From Micrasema longulum (Eukaryota; Arthropoda; Insecta; Trichoptera; Brachycentridae), in contig JAGVSM010001322.1 of assembly GCA_022494885.1 (NCBI GenBank), positions 1 to 64,000 on the forward strand: DNA of 64,000 nt, in the 5' to 3' direction. This document shows positions 52,600 through 63,990 of this stretch, piece by piece (the first letter of the stretch is position 1; every line of letters begins with the position of its first letter). A program made the translations under genes and the position numbers. Under the pieces are notes generated by a model. That model ran no database searches, was not told where the DNA came from, and saw nothing but the letters and a program-made list of their open reading frames with translations.

Positions 52600-52940
52600 T
52601 AATATGTATATATTAGATCCTGTCAGAAAAACCAATATATGGATTAGAGCGAGAACAAAGATTACCGATGTGGTCCATAGGGCTGCCAACCAGAAATGGA
52701 GCTGGGCTGGTCATATAGCCAGAATCACAAACTCTAGATGGACCAAAAAAGTCCTGGAATGGCGACCCAGAACGGGTAGAAGTGTCGGCAGGCCTCAGAC
52801 AAGGTGGTCTGATGACATAAGACGAGTAGCTGGAAGTGGTTGGATGCGGTTGGCTCAGGATAGGGAAATATGGAGACTAAAGGGGGAGGCCTATGTTCAA
52901 CATTGGACAAGAGACGGCTGATGATGGTGATGATGACAGT
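52600..52940 (+). pseudogene. RTE-type LINE C-terminal end
   Basis: Reads KWSWAGHIARITNSRWTKKV, then GRSVGRPQTRWSDDIRRVAG and REIWRLKGEAYVQHW, the highly conserved C-terminus of insect RTE/BovB-type ORF2, stopping at about 52921. The TGATGATGGTGATGATGA tail is the typical RTE simple-repeat end. 5'-truncated. Confidence 0.85.
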
Positions 52941-52944
52941 AGCG

Positions 52945-53830
52945 TAGGGTAAAACCGGGTAATGCCGGTCAGGAGGTGATACCGGTCATTACAATATAAC
53001 TAGTATTACTACATTCCCGCGCACGCACACATATCAAACTGGTGGCGTAACTATATCCCGTGCCGCTGCACCGATTGCCGCTCAGTTCCCAGGGCACGTT
53101 TAGGATGAATGTGCATCAATTGTTTTCACGCCAAATTGATGTAAATTTTCTTAGTCAGACAATAAAAAGTGAGGGTTTGTTTATTATGTTTCTTGCATTG
53201 TTAGTTATAATTATTCTAGTATAGTTATCGATCATTTCAAGTATTCTTCGATTTTGAACTTTGAAGGTGCTTAACCTAAAAATGTTTTTACAGAAATGTT
53301 TCTAGGCAAGCAATGCCGGTCAAGTTGACCGGTATTACCCGCAAGTAAAATTACTACATAGAAAGTTTTTTGGCTTATTTTAATTTAGTATTTCAGAATG
53401 TCTAAAATACGAAACGGACCACGTTTAAAGGCATCATGGAGCCAAGATCGGTTACATAAAGCTTTTAAACTAGTGAATGAAAGGAAACCGATCAGAGAAG
53501 CAGCTCGATCTACTAGCGTACTATTTTCAACGCTTAAAGAAAGACTGAAAAACAAAAACTGGGATAGCTGACAGCTGGGAAAACATCCAGTCTCCACAAG
53601 AGAATAAGAAGATGAAAATATTGTATGGCTGCACCTCGCTTCAGATTAAAAAAAATGGCCTATAAATATGCTGTAAAAAATAACATTACTGAGGATAATT
53701 TTAATGAAAAAGTAAGAGCTCATGCTGATTGGTCCAGGTATGACTCTCCCGAGGGCTACATATGAACAAAGCTTGACCGGTATAACCTGTCACGGTGTTT
53801 AATACCGGTCAAATCCGTTTTTTGAAATAT
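52945..53830 (+). mobile_element. Pogo/Tigger-like DNA transposon remnant
   Basis: A frame from about 53398 reads MSKIRNGPRLKASWSQDRLH, then FKLVNERKPIREAARSTSVL, a psq/pogo-type helix-turn-helix. After a stop, a second DNA-binding part (ENIVWLHLAS, MAYKYAVKNNI) follows. No catalytic DDE core. Motifs TACCGGTC/GACCGGTA recur near both sides (about 52965-52985, 53310-53340, 53770-53815), as subterminal repeats. Exact ends not found. Confidence 0.55.
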
Positions 53831-53968
53831 TTATTATGCCAAAATCGCATAACTTATTGATCTCAATGATTGTGATTATGTTAAAAGAATACTGAAAGCT
53901 TAATAAACACATATTGATAAATAGCTGATTTGTGATTATTTATCCTTGAGTGACCAATAATACTCATT

Positions 53969-54018
53969 CTTGTCGGTATTAACGGTTGGTAGGGGTACCA
54001 ACCGTTAATACCGACAAG
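53969..54018. repeat. Perfect palindrome, 23-bp arms, 4-nt loop
   Basis: CTTGTCGGTATTAACGGTTG... (53969-53991) pairs exactly with 53996-54018 across GGGG. The arm words (GGTATTAACGGT) echo the nearby pogo-like subterminal motif. Confidence 0.9.
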
Positions 54019-54124
54019 TCACTTCGGTCGTTATTGTCTCTGGCGACACGCGATAGTTGGATACGTTGGATACAAAAGGGAACTGGAGTATCCGGAAATA
54101 TTTTCATTATGTTTCGAATGAAGA

Positions 54125-56369
54125 TTGTCTGACTGTCCCGAGACACGGTCGGCTGATTCGAGTTTAGGTCGATCTAGATCTAGCGGACGGTTAAAGACAC
54201 CTTGGTGGAGCGAGGAACTAACCTCGCTAAAAGGTTCTTTCAAAAGGGCACCCCGTAGGTTGGGAGTTGCCCTCAGTAAGGTGATCTCCGCAGACGTGCT
54301 CGAACAGTATGAAAATAAGGTAAATATTGCGCGGCGCGCCTATCGTGCTGCCATTTTAAAAGCTAAGCAAACGAATTAGAGAAAGTGGATCACTGAGATG
54401 GGCAACGCAGATCCTTGGAGCCTAACCAGTGTACTAAATAAGAATGGAAAAGGCTCGGACAAATATTTGAACAACGTGATTGTTGGTAATTTAATTATTA
54501 ATTACATTTTTTTTTTTTGCACCACAACAGGCCAGGAGGCCTAATTACAGTGGTGAATTACATCACAGAGAACCCAGGCTTGAGAAAATCACATTTTAAT
54601 TTTTCGTGTTCTCACCGGGAATCGAACCCGGAACCTGCCGTGCGTGAGTCAAGCGTCTTGACCACTACACCACGGAGGCCGCCTTCACTATCGAGTCTAC
54701 CTTGAAGGCTCTTTTAGATTCACTGATTCCACAAGACTGTGAAGTAAATGATTCTCCGTACCACACTCTGGTCAGAAGAATCAGCGTCGCTGACCCTAGT
54801 ACCAGTGATATCGAGGTGTCTGTTGTCACGGAGGGTGAAATCGATAAAATCATAAAATCCCTCGGACCAAAAAAGGCACCTGGTATTGACAGAGTTAACG
54901 GAGAAATTGTGAGAAACGTATGGTACTTTGCCAGGCGTGAATTCACAACTCTGATGAGTTTATGTCTAAAAGCAGGGATATTCCCAAAAGTTTGGAAAGT
55001 AGGATTGCTGCGGATCATCCCGAAGGGTAACGATAAAAAAGAATCTGATCCCAAGGCTTCCAGGCCAATAACGCTCCTCCCAACTCTCGGTAAAGTTCTT
55101 GAAAATCTCATTAGAAATAGGTTGGAAGGCTGGCTCTCTGCTCCCTCTCCATAGCAGTACGGTTTTACTAGAGCCCGGTCTACGGATTATGCCATACTCC
55201 GTGCCAGCAAATGGAGAGATGATTGCCGGGCGAGATTTGCCTGTGGGATATTCCTCGATATCTCTGGTGCATTTGACAACGCCTGGTGGCCGATGGTATT
55301 GACTAAATTAAAATCCAGAGGTTTTCCGAAGGAACTTTTTGGGATCATCCGGAGCTACTTTAGTGATAGATCCATCTCTGTGGTCCACAGATCCATAACC
55401 GTGTGTAGAACGACGACCATGGGTTGTCCACAGGGTTCTATCCTGGGGCCATCACTATGGAACATACTATTTGATGACTTACTGCGTTTACCTTTTTTGG
55501 CAGGCAGCGATATGGTGGCTTACGCAGACGACGCTTTTCTTCTCTTGTCAGGAGACAGTAGAAGGGAGTTGGAAATTCGGAGGTGTGAGGCACATAAACT
55601 AATTTTAGAATGGGGAAATAGGAACAGACTAACATTCTCACCGCAAAAGACTATGGGACTCATGGTGAAGGGTATCTCTGACAGAGGAAGAAAATCCACA
55701 ATCAGGATGGGTGGGCGGGCAATACAATTTTTCCAAGATGTAAGGTACTTGGGTGTCCTTTTGGATACCCAAGGATCGTTTTTGGCTCATGCCAAAATGA
55801 TATCCTCAAAGGCGTCTTCGCTTTTTATGAAAGTACGAAGGGTGAGCCGAGCAACGTGGGGAATAAAAAGTAATGGGGTCCGACTAATATACCGAGGAAC
55901 TTATGTCGCACAATTAACATATGCTTCTAAAGTTTGGGCTCATCGTGCATCTTCTGGTGGCGTCTACAGGACCCTCCTGAGTGGCCAAAGAGCCCCTCTA
56001 ATTGCACTCACGGGTGCTTATAAAATTGTGTCCACAGCCGCTTTACCTGTCCTGGCCGGGAAACTTCCGACAGACTTAGAGGTAATGGAATCTGTTGCGG
56101 TGAAACTACTAAAAAAGGGTGAGTTGGTTACATATTTTGACATCAGTGTTCAACACCTAAAGGGTAGTAGATTAAAACCATTGACAAAAATAATAACAGA
56201 AAAAACTATTGACGAGGGGCAAATTAGGTGGGATGCATCTTTGACGGGGCGCTGGACGCATACATTTTTTGCGGACATACGAAAAAGACTAAGCCTTAAG
56301 AAAATTAACTTGGATCACTGTGTTGTCCAGATGTTGTCTGGACATGGTGAGTTTAGGTCAAAATTCTAA
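54125..56369 (+). pseudogene. R1-clade LINE ORF2 (linker, RT, start of RNase H/C-terminal region)
   Basis: Blocks in order: WWSEELTSLKG; SINE; KKAPGIDRVNGEIVRNVW and VWKVGLLRIIPKGN (RT entry); YGFTRARSTDYAIL after a TAG; FLDISGAFDNAWWP (motif A); TMGCPQGSILGPSLWNILF (motif B); VAYADDAFLLLSG (motif C with YADD); FQDVRYLGVLLDTQGSF (thumb); then SLTGRWTHTFFADIRKRLSL and VVQMLSGHGEFRSKF (C-terminal region). The frame 55293-56369 is 358 codons long and clean. Confidence 0.8.
54505..54683 (-). repeat. SINE family A, third copy, inside the R1-clade LINE
   Basis: Minus strand: GGCGGCCTCCGTGGTGTAGTG, GTCAAGACGCTTGACTCACG, B box GGGTTCGATTCCC, body, and poly-A (poly-T at 54509-54518). Near-identical to 34251-34450 in the head. 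No clear target duplication found. Confidence 0.85.
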
Positions 56370-56689
56370 TGTTTCCTATATGTATTTGGGTTTCGTGTCG
56401 TTTGATTGATTTGTTTGTATTACTACGTTCTTCTTCCTTTCCGATGCGGGATCTGGCGCGTGCGGCCGCGGTCTCAATTTGGAACTAACACTGTATTCCT
56501 CCACTGTCATACTGGGAAATTAGAAAAAGGTGATTGTGCTGACCATGTGTATTTGATTGATCACAAACCGACAATACTGCAGTGAGGGGTACAATGAAAG
56601 TTTTTAAAGTTTATTTGTTTTGTTATTTTCGTGGTTTGATTGTAAAGAAATATTAAATTTTCGCTTAATTAGTTTAAAAAAAAAAAAAT

Positions 56690-57315
56690 TGATATTGATA
56701 TGCGAAACTGAAGAAAGACTCAAGTCTTTACGAACAGTTTCGGGAAAGGGGTGGATGCCTTCATTGTCCCGAGACAATCTGAGGGCGGAGAAGGCAACAC
56801 TGCGCACTGTAGATACTGTACCGAGTACAGTCTGCAGTCGGCCAGTCGGCGGGGGTGGTCGAGCGGGCGCCGGGTACTCGCGCCGGCCAGCCGGTAGCCG
56901 ATGCGGGTGGGTGGCGGCTGCGGGCGCACGTTCGGAGATTATATTATTATTCTAGAACATCGCAATATTCCTCCTCGTAATTATATTTCCCCGGCGCGGC
57001 ATGCCGTATTTAATAGCTCACCGACCGAGTAGGCAGATACGGCTGATCCGCGGGCTAATCACAATATAATATCAACAAATACCTTCTCCGGTTTACTGCC
57101 GACAAAGTAAAATAAATCAAAGATCGTGGAAAATGTAGATTTGGAACTCGGATCGGACGAGGGTCAACTCAACTCGTTTCGGCAAAATGGTGAATGTTAT
57201 AATACGCGATGTGTAAAATGATCCCCTAAACCGGCCGATGATAGGTCCCCCTCTCTAAGAAAGTCTCCGTACTGTTATTGTCCCATTATTAATAATTACT
57301 ATATGGGTATTTTTT
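56690..57315. other. No gene recognised
   Basis: A GC-rich patch at 56830-56930 sits in AT-rich DNA. No coding or repeat assignment. Confidence 0.35.
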
Positions 57316-57375
57316 TTATTTTATTTTTTTTTTTATTTGAAAATTTATTTATAAACCCTTACGGATTATAACATC
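57316..57375 (-). repeat. 3' tail of the CR1-type LINE family
   Basis: TTTATTTGAAAATTTATTTA, TAAACCCTTACGGATTATAA matches positions 8-50 of the window almost base for base, preceded by the poly-T/(ATTT) tail. A severe 5' truncation (under 60 bases). Confidence 0.8.
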
Positions 57376-57397
57376 TTGTATCGGTATAGGTATCTTA

Positions 57398-57442
57398 GCG
57401 GCGGGTGCGGGTCTGCGGGTCTGCGGGTCTGCGGGTGTGGTG
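57398..57442. repeat. (GCGGGTCT)n minisatellite
   Basis: GGTGCGGGTCTGCGGGTCTG and two more units. A similar GCGGGTCC repeat lies at about 63690-63710. Confidence 0.75.
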
Positions 57443-57444
57443 TC

Positions 57445-58460
57445 TGATCTCGGGATTCTTTCCGATTCTGTATCTACATAATATATGTGCAGGGTCAGAC
57501 GGGGAACAGGGTAACAAAAATTTTTTATTTAATTTTGAGAAAAACCTCTTTTTATTTTATGAACACCATTTTTACAGTAAATTGAAAGTTTATCTTTTAG
57601 CTTGATTTTACTAAAAAAAGCAATAGAAAACATGCTTGTAATTTTTTGTAATAATGTAAGTGATTTTCTAAAGTCACTTGTTACAGTGTACCCCAGAGGG
57701 TATTAAAATAATTTGCTTTCAATTACAAAAAGTTAGATTAGGGTAACCGGCAAGCTCGTCTGATTTATTCAAAGGTCTACTGACAAAATGTTACGTAGGA
57801 AATTATATCGGAATAGCCATTGCTACCAGAAAAAATATTATTTTACAATTACAACAAAAATCATGAAAACTGTTCAAGATTTTCTCTGATGGCGGATATT
57901 GAATTCTCATCGGCTGTGGAAAAAACATGTTGCAATGAAGAAAATTAAAGGAAATATTAACACGGTTTCTACCCCGGCTACCACGGTTACACTGCTTCCC
58001 ACCCGACCCTACCGGAGTGAAGCCGAAGCGGTTCTTCTCCCGCACGCGATGATCATAGCCAACAAGTGGCCGGGGGCCGGGGGCCGGGGGGCGGTCTCTT
58101 ACCTTCCATTCCTGCCCCCCCCCGGGTCTTGCCCTTTGAGTCGGTTAAAGGAGAACAGTTACCGACTTTTCACCGCTAGCCATGATTTTCAATCGCAATA
58201 AAGCAATTGTAATAGTAATAGGTAATAATATACATGAAAAATGACGATATCGAAACAATATTTTTCTTTATTTACTATTTTTTTCTCATATATCTCTATA
58301 ATAATGTATAAACTTATATGTATGTATATGTATGCGTGTATGTTTTCATATGTTAATTTTTTAAATATTTTTCTATGTACCATATACCTATGTTGGTACA
58401 TTTCCTGATTTTTGCTTATTATTGTATCTTTTAGCTTTTCTTATGTTAACTTTAATTTTA
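57445..58460. other. No gene recognised
   Basis: AT-rich; a GGGGGCCGGGGGCCGGGGGGC tract at about 58070-58091 and a C-run at 58117 are the only notable parts. Confidence 0.35.
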
Positions 58461-58573
58461 ACTAAATTTACATACTCATGTTTCACTGCTGCACTTAAAT
58501 GTAATTTCTAAAATATGTAAAAGCCCATAGGGCGTATAAATTAATAAATAAATAAATAAATAAATAAATAAAT
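58460..58573 (+). repeat. LINE tail with (AAAT)n
   Basis: AAAAGCCCATAGGGCGTATA followed by AATTAATAAATAAATAAATA to 58573. No coding part. Confidence 0.6.
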
Positions 58574-59300
58574 ATGTCGAATGCCGCACCGAAGTGACGC
58601 GTGACGCCGGGACGTGTCCCGGCGACACTTCGGAAACCTTGTTCATATTCAACCTCCGCTGTGCGCCGAACTTCCTCATTCGCACGACGCGACGCGACGC
58701 CCGTTGCGGAATATTTGGATGTCGCGGAGAAAAAAAACTTTTTACGAAAATGCCGATATTTTTAGAAATGGCATTGAGATATAATAGGATATATAGAGAT
58801 GCCACTCCATCCAAATCTCAGCTGAAAAGTCACCCCGAAAGAAAGGGAATGACCAGCGGAGGAAGCGAGTGTCGTCGCGTCATATCACGTCGACTTTGGC
58901 AAGCAAACAAATAAATAAATGCGACTAATTAGTTTAATCCGTAGGGCAACATTTTGCCAAACGTTCATTTATATGTTCTGAAGTACTCTGCCAGCGCGAT
59001 TTCTCTGACACGAAATGCACAAAATCAACTGAAAATATAATTAGACTCGAAACAACTCATGCTCCCGTTTAATAACTAATAAGTACGCAAAAGTGTTATC
59101 TTTGTTTTGTAAGCGTAATTAATTTATGATGAATATTTTTTTTATAAAAAAATAAATAAGTTACTAAATAATATTCTGTTTTTATTATTTCTAGTTGTGT
59201 GTTATTTTTGACTGAATTTTTTTCGTATAAATAAAATAACTTTTGAATTGACCGACTTTTCATTCGCCTATCCTCTTTGCCCCCCGAAATGTTCGCAAAA
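58574..59300. other. No gene recognised; small GC-rich hairpin
   Basis: GCCGGGACGTGTCCCGGC (about 58606-58623) is an 8-bp-arm hairpin, next to GACGCGACGCGACGC. A 106-codon plus frame (58594-58914) has no known motif. Confidence 0.35.
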
Positions 59301-59304
59301 GAAA

Positions 59305-59341
59305 AAATGACCCGCGGCCCGAAAGAAGTCGGACAGCGCTG
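59305..59341 (-). repeat. hAT terminal inverted repeat
   Basis: On the minus strand, CAGCGCTGTCCGACTTCTTT, CGGGCCGCGGGTCA has the pattern of hAT-group ends (CAGxGxTGTCCxAC...GGGCCGCGGG). The opposite end was not found. Confidence 0.6.
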
Positions 59342-59419
59342 ATTTAGATCATGAAGCGGTTCGATATCGCGCTTCTACGCCATTTCTAAGGAATTCCGCA
59401 GAAGATGAATATTTTTTTT

Positions 59420-59640
59420 TTCCTTTATTGGAACAAAGTTTTTGATTTTAAAAAATAGACTCGATAAAGTCGCCACTTTGCTAATTAAATTGTTGATATG
59501 AATTGTCCATGTCAATTGTCTGTCTATTGTTAGTCCTAAGTATTTAACATGTTCAATTTCAGTTAGTCGTTCATTATTTATGTAAGCATCTACTTTGTGA
59601 CTTTTTTTTCTTGATTCAAAATGGATAATATTGCATTTAT
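59420..59640 (-). pseudogene. CR1-type LINE internal fragment
   Basis: Closely matches window positions 565-785: TCGCCACTTTGCTAATTAAA, TTGTTGATATGAATTGTCCA, ATTGTTAGTCCTAAGTATTT, with few differences. It covers the RT thumb block (VKYLGLTIDRQLTW). Unusually it lacks the LINE 3' end, so it is not a simple 5'-truncated insertion. Confidence 0.8.
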
Positions 59641-59644
59641 ATTT

Positions 59645-61285
59645 TTAAAATTTATATTGCTTTAAGAATAAGTAGTTTATATCGGAAAACAAAGACAAAA
59701 TACCACTTAAACTGCTATTCTTATAAATGCAGAATAGAAAACATTTTGAGTTAGTCCAAATGTTTGCATACAATCATTGGAAATTAAAAAAAAAACATGA
59801 ATGCATTGTCTGATAGGTGAAATAATCACATTTCAGCTTTTTAATTTCATAGATGGGAGAATTGGAGAAATATGGATGTTTAAACAGAGGCAAAAGGGTG
59901 ACTGTTACAGTTTGCAAAGCGGCCGATTAAAGGTCGCGAGTTAAAATGTTCAGTTTCCGTCTCTGTTGTATTTTGTAGTATATGTTTTAGGACAGAATGA
60001 TAATGTTGCCCCGGCAACAGTACTGCTCGTAGTGTACACAGTCACAGTGTACACGCCGAAGTAGGAGTATAGATAGAGTATAGACACAGACCCAGAGCCG
60101 CATCATTTAATAGATAGGTTTACTTTGTCTTATTTAGAAAACGGTCAGTTTTAATTAAGTAAACGTTTGAGAGTCTTTTATTACGGAATTGTAATTATTG
60201 AAGAGAGGAAAAGTACCGGTTCTAGTCTCGTTCCGTAGCGGTCATTTGATTAGAAATGAAATTAGGATGTTTAAGGTTTTACTTGCAGCAGTTGGTACCT
60301 ACCGTAACAGAATAAGAATCTATGTAAGAGACAGCAGAAACATTCGTTTTATTTTATTTAATGTTTTTTGTTATTTCTTGTACTTATACTATTTATTATT
60401 ATAATCCATAATATCGTCCTTGAAAATGCCCCTTAGGCGTATATATAGAGCGGAAAAATGAAAATATTTTTACTATTTATTTATATATTTTATTTTATTT
60501 ATTCATTAATTTAAAATGATACTATTTTAAATTTGAATGCACTTATTAAGGCTTTTTAGGCTGTGCCCGTGTCAAGCAATAATAATTAACAATAAAAATT
60601 ACATAGTAAAATGAATTATAATGACATGTGATGCAATAGAACAACAATCCAGAAAATCAATGTGTAAGTAATAAATAATAATATTCCAAAAATACAATGT
60701 AGAAAAGATAATCAGATATAAATATTCAAATATGAATTATACAAATTTAGATTCATACATAATCAAATAAACAAAATAATGTTTCATTGAAATCAACAAA
60801 ATAATCGTAAAATATAGTTGCATTATTATTAGTATTAATAGAAAAAGAGAGTACCTATATATATATATATAAACAAAATTGAAATGATAGTTGAGATATG
60901 GTTTCTTGAAACTCACTTTATACGATAGTAAGAAATATGAGTAATATATAATTTGCCAAATAAAGTGAGTACTAAATGAGATAATACAAAAATAAATAAT
61001 GAAAAAACATAAAAATATCCAATAAAAATGTCAATTTTTGCTGATTGCTAATCTCGAACTTAAAAAAAACTGACAACCTCGTCCCTTATCGATGTGCAGC
61101 AACCAATTCAAACATTTTTCTCAAATATATTGGCACCTATGGAGTTCTTTATGGCTTCCGGAAGTTGATTTAAGAAAATCGGAGCTATAAACATGAATAT
61201 TATATACCGCGATGCATGTAGTATGTAGGTTATATAATCCGGTGACGGGAGCTAAATACCTTGACTAAAATCCACCGATTACCAT
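59645..61285. other. No gene recognised; old repeats likely
   Basis: AT-rich. Includes hairpin-forming GTTGCCCCGGCAAC (60014) and GTGTACACAGTCACAGTGTACAC (60033-60056), an ATTT-rich LINE-like tail at 60470-60510 and an (AT)n run at 60858-60872. The minus strand at 61210-61090 has decayed LINE-like wording but nothing certain. Confidence 0.35.
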
Positions 61286-61286
61286 A

Positions 61287-61530
61287 ATCTTCCCCCTTTT
61301 TACATCCAGCGGTGCATAGGGTAACGCATTATTAAACCAAATGCGGCGTAGTTTGATCATATATTATGTTACACGAAAGTAAGGTGATCAGTCTAACGCT
61401 TCCGGTGGCAGTGCAGGAACAATGAAATATTGCTGTTCAAAATACCTTTAAAATCAATATTTCACTTTCAGCCTGCCCGCCATCGAATCCACTCAACCGC
61501 TACATATCGAGTCCAGGGTTCCGGCTCTAT
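61287..61530 (-). repeat. SINE family B, fourth copy
   Basis: Plus view: CCAGCGGTGCATAGGGTAAC, AAGGTGATCAGTCTAACGCT, GGAACAATGAAATATTGCTG and the degraded B box ATCGAATCCACTC. Same order as the copy at 44196-44462. Confidence 0.7.
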
Positions 61531-61534
61531 TGCT

Positions 61535-62370
61535 CACACATAACTGTATTCTTCGTCCGCCTGGACACGGAGAAAGTGCACGAATTAATTTGTATTTCAA
61601 ATTTTTAAAAACAAATCTCTTTAAGATTTTTTTTCTTTTGTTGTATCTTTGGTTGTTTTTAGTTTAATGTTTGCTTGAACATATTTTGGGTATTTTATGA
61701 ATCAATTCCTATTTGTATACCAATCCGTAAGAGTTAATTGAACTCTTTTGTGACTGTGGATACGTGTCTACAGAGGACACAAGTTTATCTATAAATAAAT
61801 ATTTAAATGATAAACTTGTATATTTTGTAATCTTCAAAATGGTCATTTTCACATCGGATTCGGAAAGTAAAATTTGTGTAAATATGCTAGATTTTCATAC
61901 AAATAAATATTTATACTCGCTGGGCGAAGAATAACTATACGAATGAAAGTGATTCCAATACCACAATAAATCTGTCTTGCCTGAGTAATGTTGCCACACC
62001 ACGTCTCTGCCCTGCCTCCTTTCCTCGTTACTTTCCATGCCACGAGCAATAAAAATATTTAAGTTCATACAGGAATCGAGTAACTGCAATTATTGTCCGT
62101 TTCATTGACATTTCCCCCCCATAACCCGTTAAAATATTTAATAATCTTCGCTCTATGTGTGCGTAAGTTGTTATATAAATCATTCAAGCGTGCCTATTAA
62201 CACAAACGAAATGTGCATCTTTACTCGGTTTACCAGCAGGCACTGACGCAAAACGCGCCGTAGGTACATTCATTTGATACTCTCATAAAGCGAAGCTGAT
62301 CCCGAAGGATTAAGTACCCACTTGCGAGCGAACAAAATATTACGTGATTTGATGAGTGCCTACGTTTGAT
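61535..62370. other. No gene recognised
   Basis: AT-rich DNA with no coding signal. Confidence 0.4.
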
Positions 62371-62499
62371 CTTCAAAATGTTTGCAGTTTTACAAAGGAA
62401 ATGTGTTTTGTGTTAGGGTTCGGTACAATGAGCGGGAATCTCGCCAGTCCACGCGCCACGGGACGCAATGGCTCCCTCGGACTGCCGCATGCCGCTGCA

Positions 62500-62690
62500 G
62501 TCGCGGGTAAAGAAGCCGTACAATCGGAATAATGAGTTGCAGTCGCGCGGTACTCGCCCGGCCCGGTCCGGCCCGGCCCGGCCGTGGGAGAGGGCTCATT
62601 ACGCGAGTAAAGGACAAAGGAGAGGCTCGGGATACAGGATACAGGACACGGGACACGGGACACGCGGCAGGTCGCCACGACCGAATTAAG
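62500..62690. repeat. GC-rich simple repeats
   Basis: CCCGGCCCGGTCCGGCCCGG (CCGGC)n at about 62548-62582, then GATACAGGATACAGGACACG (GGACAC/GGATAC)n at about 62630-62663. Frames across it on both strands are composition artefacts. Confidence 0.75.
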
Positions 62691-63079
62691 GGAAAATATT
62701 TACTTATTAGAGCATACAGTCAACAATGATTAAATTACAAAATAAAGTTGAGATTTAATAAGATTGATAATAATCATACTTAATAATTCATAAACTGTTT
62801 TCCCTCTCTGTTGCGACAAATTTACATCGAGTCGGAGAGGTTGATGCATGACATGGATTGGAGATTCTTACTGGATGTTAAAGATAAAATACAAAAACAA
62901 AAAATGCAAAAAAAATTCAAAAGGCAGTCCTGAAGTTTTGTATATCTAATATATTATTACTCTAAGACTAGAAATGATAGATTGCGTCTGTTGACGAGAC
63001 CACCAAAAACTTTGTATATATAGTATGTATATTGATCGAATCCTCACACGTGAATTTTCTTTTTTTTAGAATCAGTTTT

Positions 63080-63345
63080 TTTTTCAATTAATAAAAAAAA
63101 TAAAACAATAATAATAACAAAAATCTTAGCGTACATATTTTAACGTTTCACAAATCGGCCACTAGATTGTATATAGGTATAAAACGTGTATTTAAAAAAA
63201 AAATGTTTCAAATGAGAGATAAAATATTTATATGAATTCTGGTAAAACAATTTTTTTTCAATTAAGTAATAAGAAAAATAAAAATAATATTAACAAAAAT
63301 CTTAGCTTCTTTATTTTAACGTTTCACAGATCAGCCGCTAGATGG
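63080..63345. repeat. Imperfect direct repeat, two units of about 90 bp
   Basis: Units at about 63083-63175 and 63258-63347 share TTTTTTTCAATTAA, ACAAAAATCTTAGC, TATTTTAACGTTTCACA and TCxGCCxCTAGAT. Possibly two tails of one non-coding element. Confidence 0.65.
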
Positions 63346-63459
63346 CATTATTAAAAGCAGTTATTTTGATATATTATTTTTCTTTTAAATTATATCTAAT
63401 AAGTCATTTGGTTTATGGTGTAATTAAAAAAAAAAATAAGCACAAAAAGTAGCTTTAAT

Positions 63460-63547
63460 CACATTTATTTTTTGTGTTCTCACCAAGAATCGAACCCGGA
63501 ACCTTCCATGCGCGAGTCAAACGTCTTTACCACTTCACCACGGAGCC
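63460..63547 (-). repeat. SINE family A, head only (fourth copy)
   Basis: Minus strand: GGCTCCGTGGTGAAGTGGTA, AAGACGTTTGACTCGCGCAT, GGTTCCGGGTTCGATTCTTG, then GAACACAAAAAATAAATG. The 3' body is missing or diverged. Confidence 0.75.
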
Positions 63548-63927
63548 TTCCGAGACATTTAACATATTATAACTGTGTGGTCTTTGAAGCGTTATTTAGA
63601 GTGACAGATGACTATTTTTTCTTTTATTTTTTAGAATAAATATTTGTGTTTTTGTGAAACGAGTGACCGAAATGGTCGGACCTCCGATCCGCGGGTCCGC
63701 GGGTCCGCGACCCCAGCCACGAGACCACACCCCCGGTTTATTATTATTTTTAGATTGCTTCTAACAGCAAAAAATAAATTGTGATGCCCAAAAGGGTGAA
63801 ATTTCACAATGCCCGAGATTCTAATTATTCAAATAAGGTCCGAAGGGCCAATCAACAGATACCCAAAGGGCCGATAAAGCGAGGCTCGAAGGGACGAATT
63901 CACTGCTAGTATTAATTGAATTTTGTA

Positions 63928-63990
63928 TATTTTATGTATGTATGTATGTGTGTACGCATGGGTGTATATATGTATATATATGTGTATGAA
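63928..63990. repeat. (ATGT)n/(TATA)n microsatellite
   Basis: TATGTATGTATGTATGTGTG, then GTATATATGTATATATATGT at the right edge of the window. Confidence 0.7.

Larger units (their letters stand above)
54065..56690 (+). mobile_element. R1-clade LINE, 5'-truncated, with SINE inside
   Basis: From TPWWSEELTSLKGSFKRAPR (54175 on) through the RT and C-terminal frame to about 56370, then 3' sequence and a poly-A run at 56676-56690. A SINE (54505-54683) sits in the linker and a stop at about 55154 interrupts the RT. The rest is the best preserved R1-clade sequence in the window. Confidence 0.8.

Noticed and set aside
58594..58914. 106-codon frame, possibly a small gene
   Set aside because: No recognisable motif, no splice context, and a GC-rich simple-repeat start.
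62373..62729. Overlapping frames on both strands over the CCGGC repeats
   Set aside because: Stop-poor because of simple-repeat composition.
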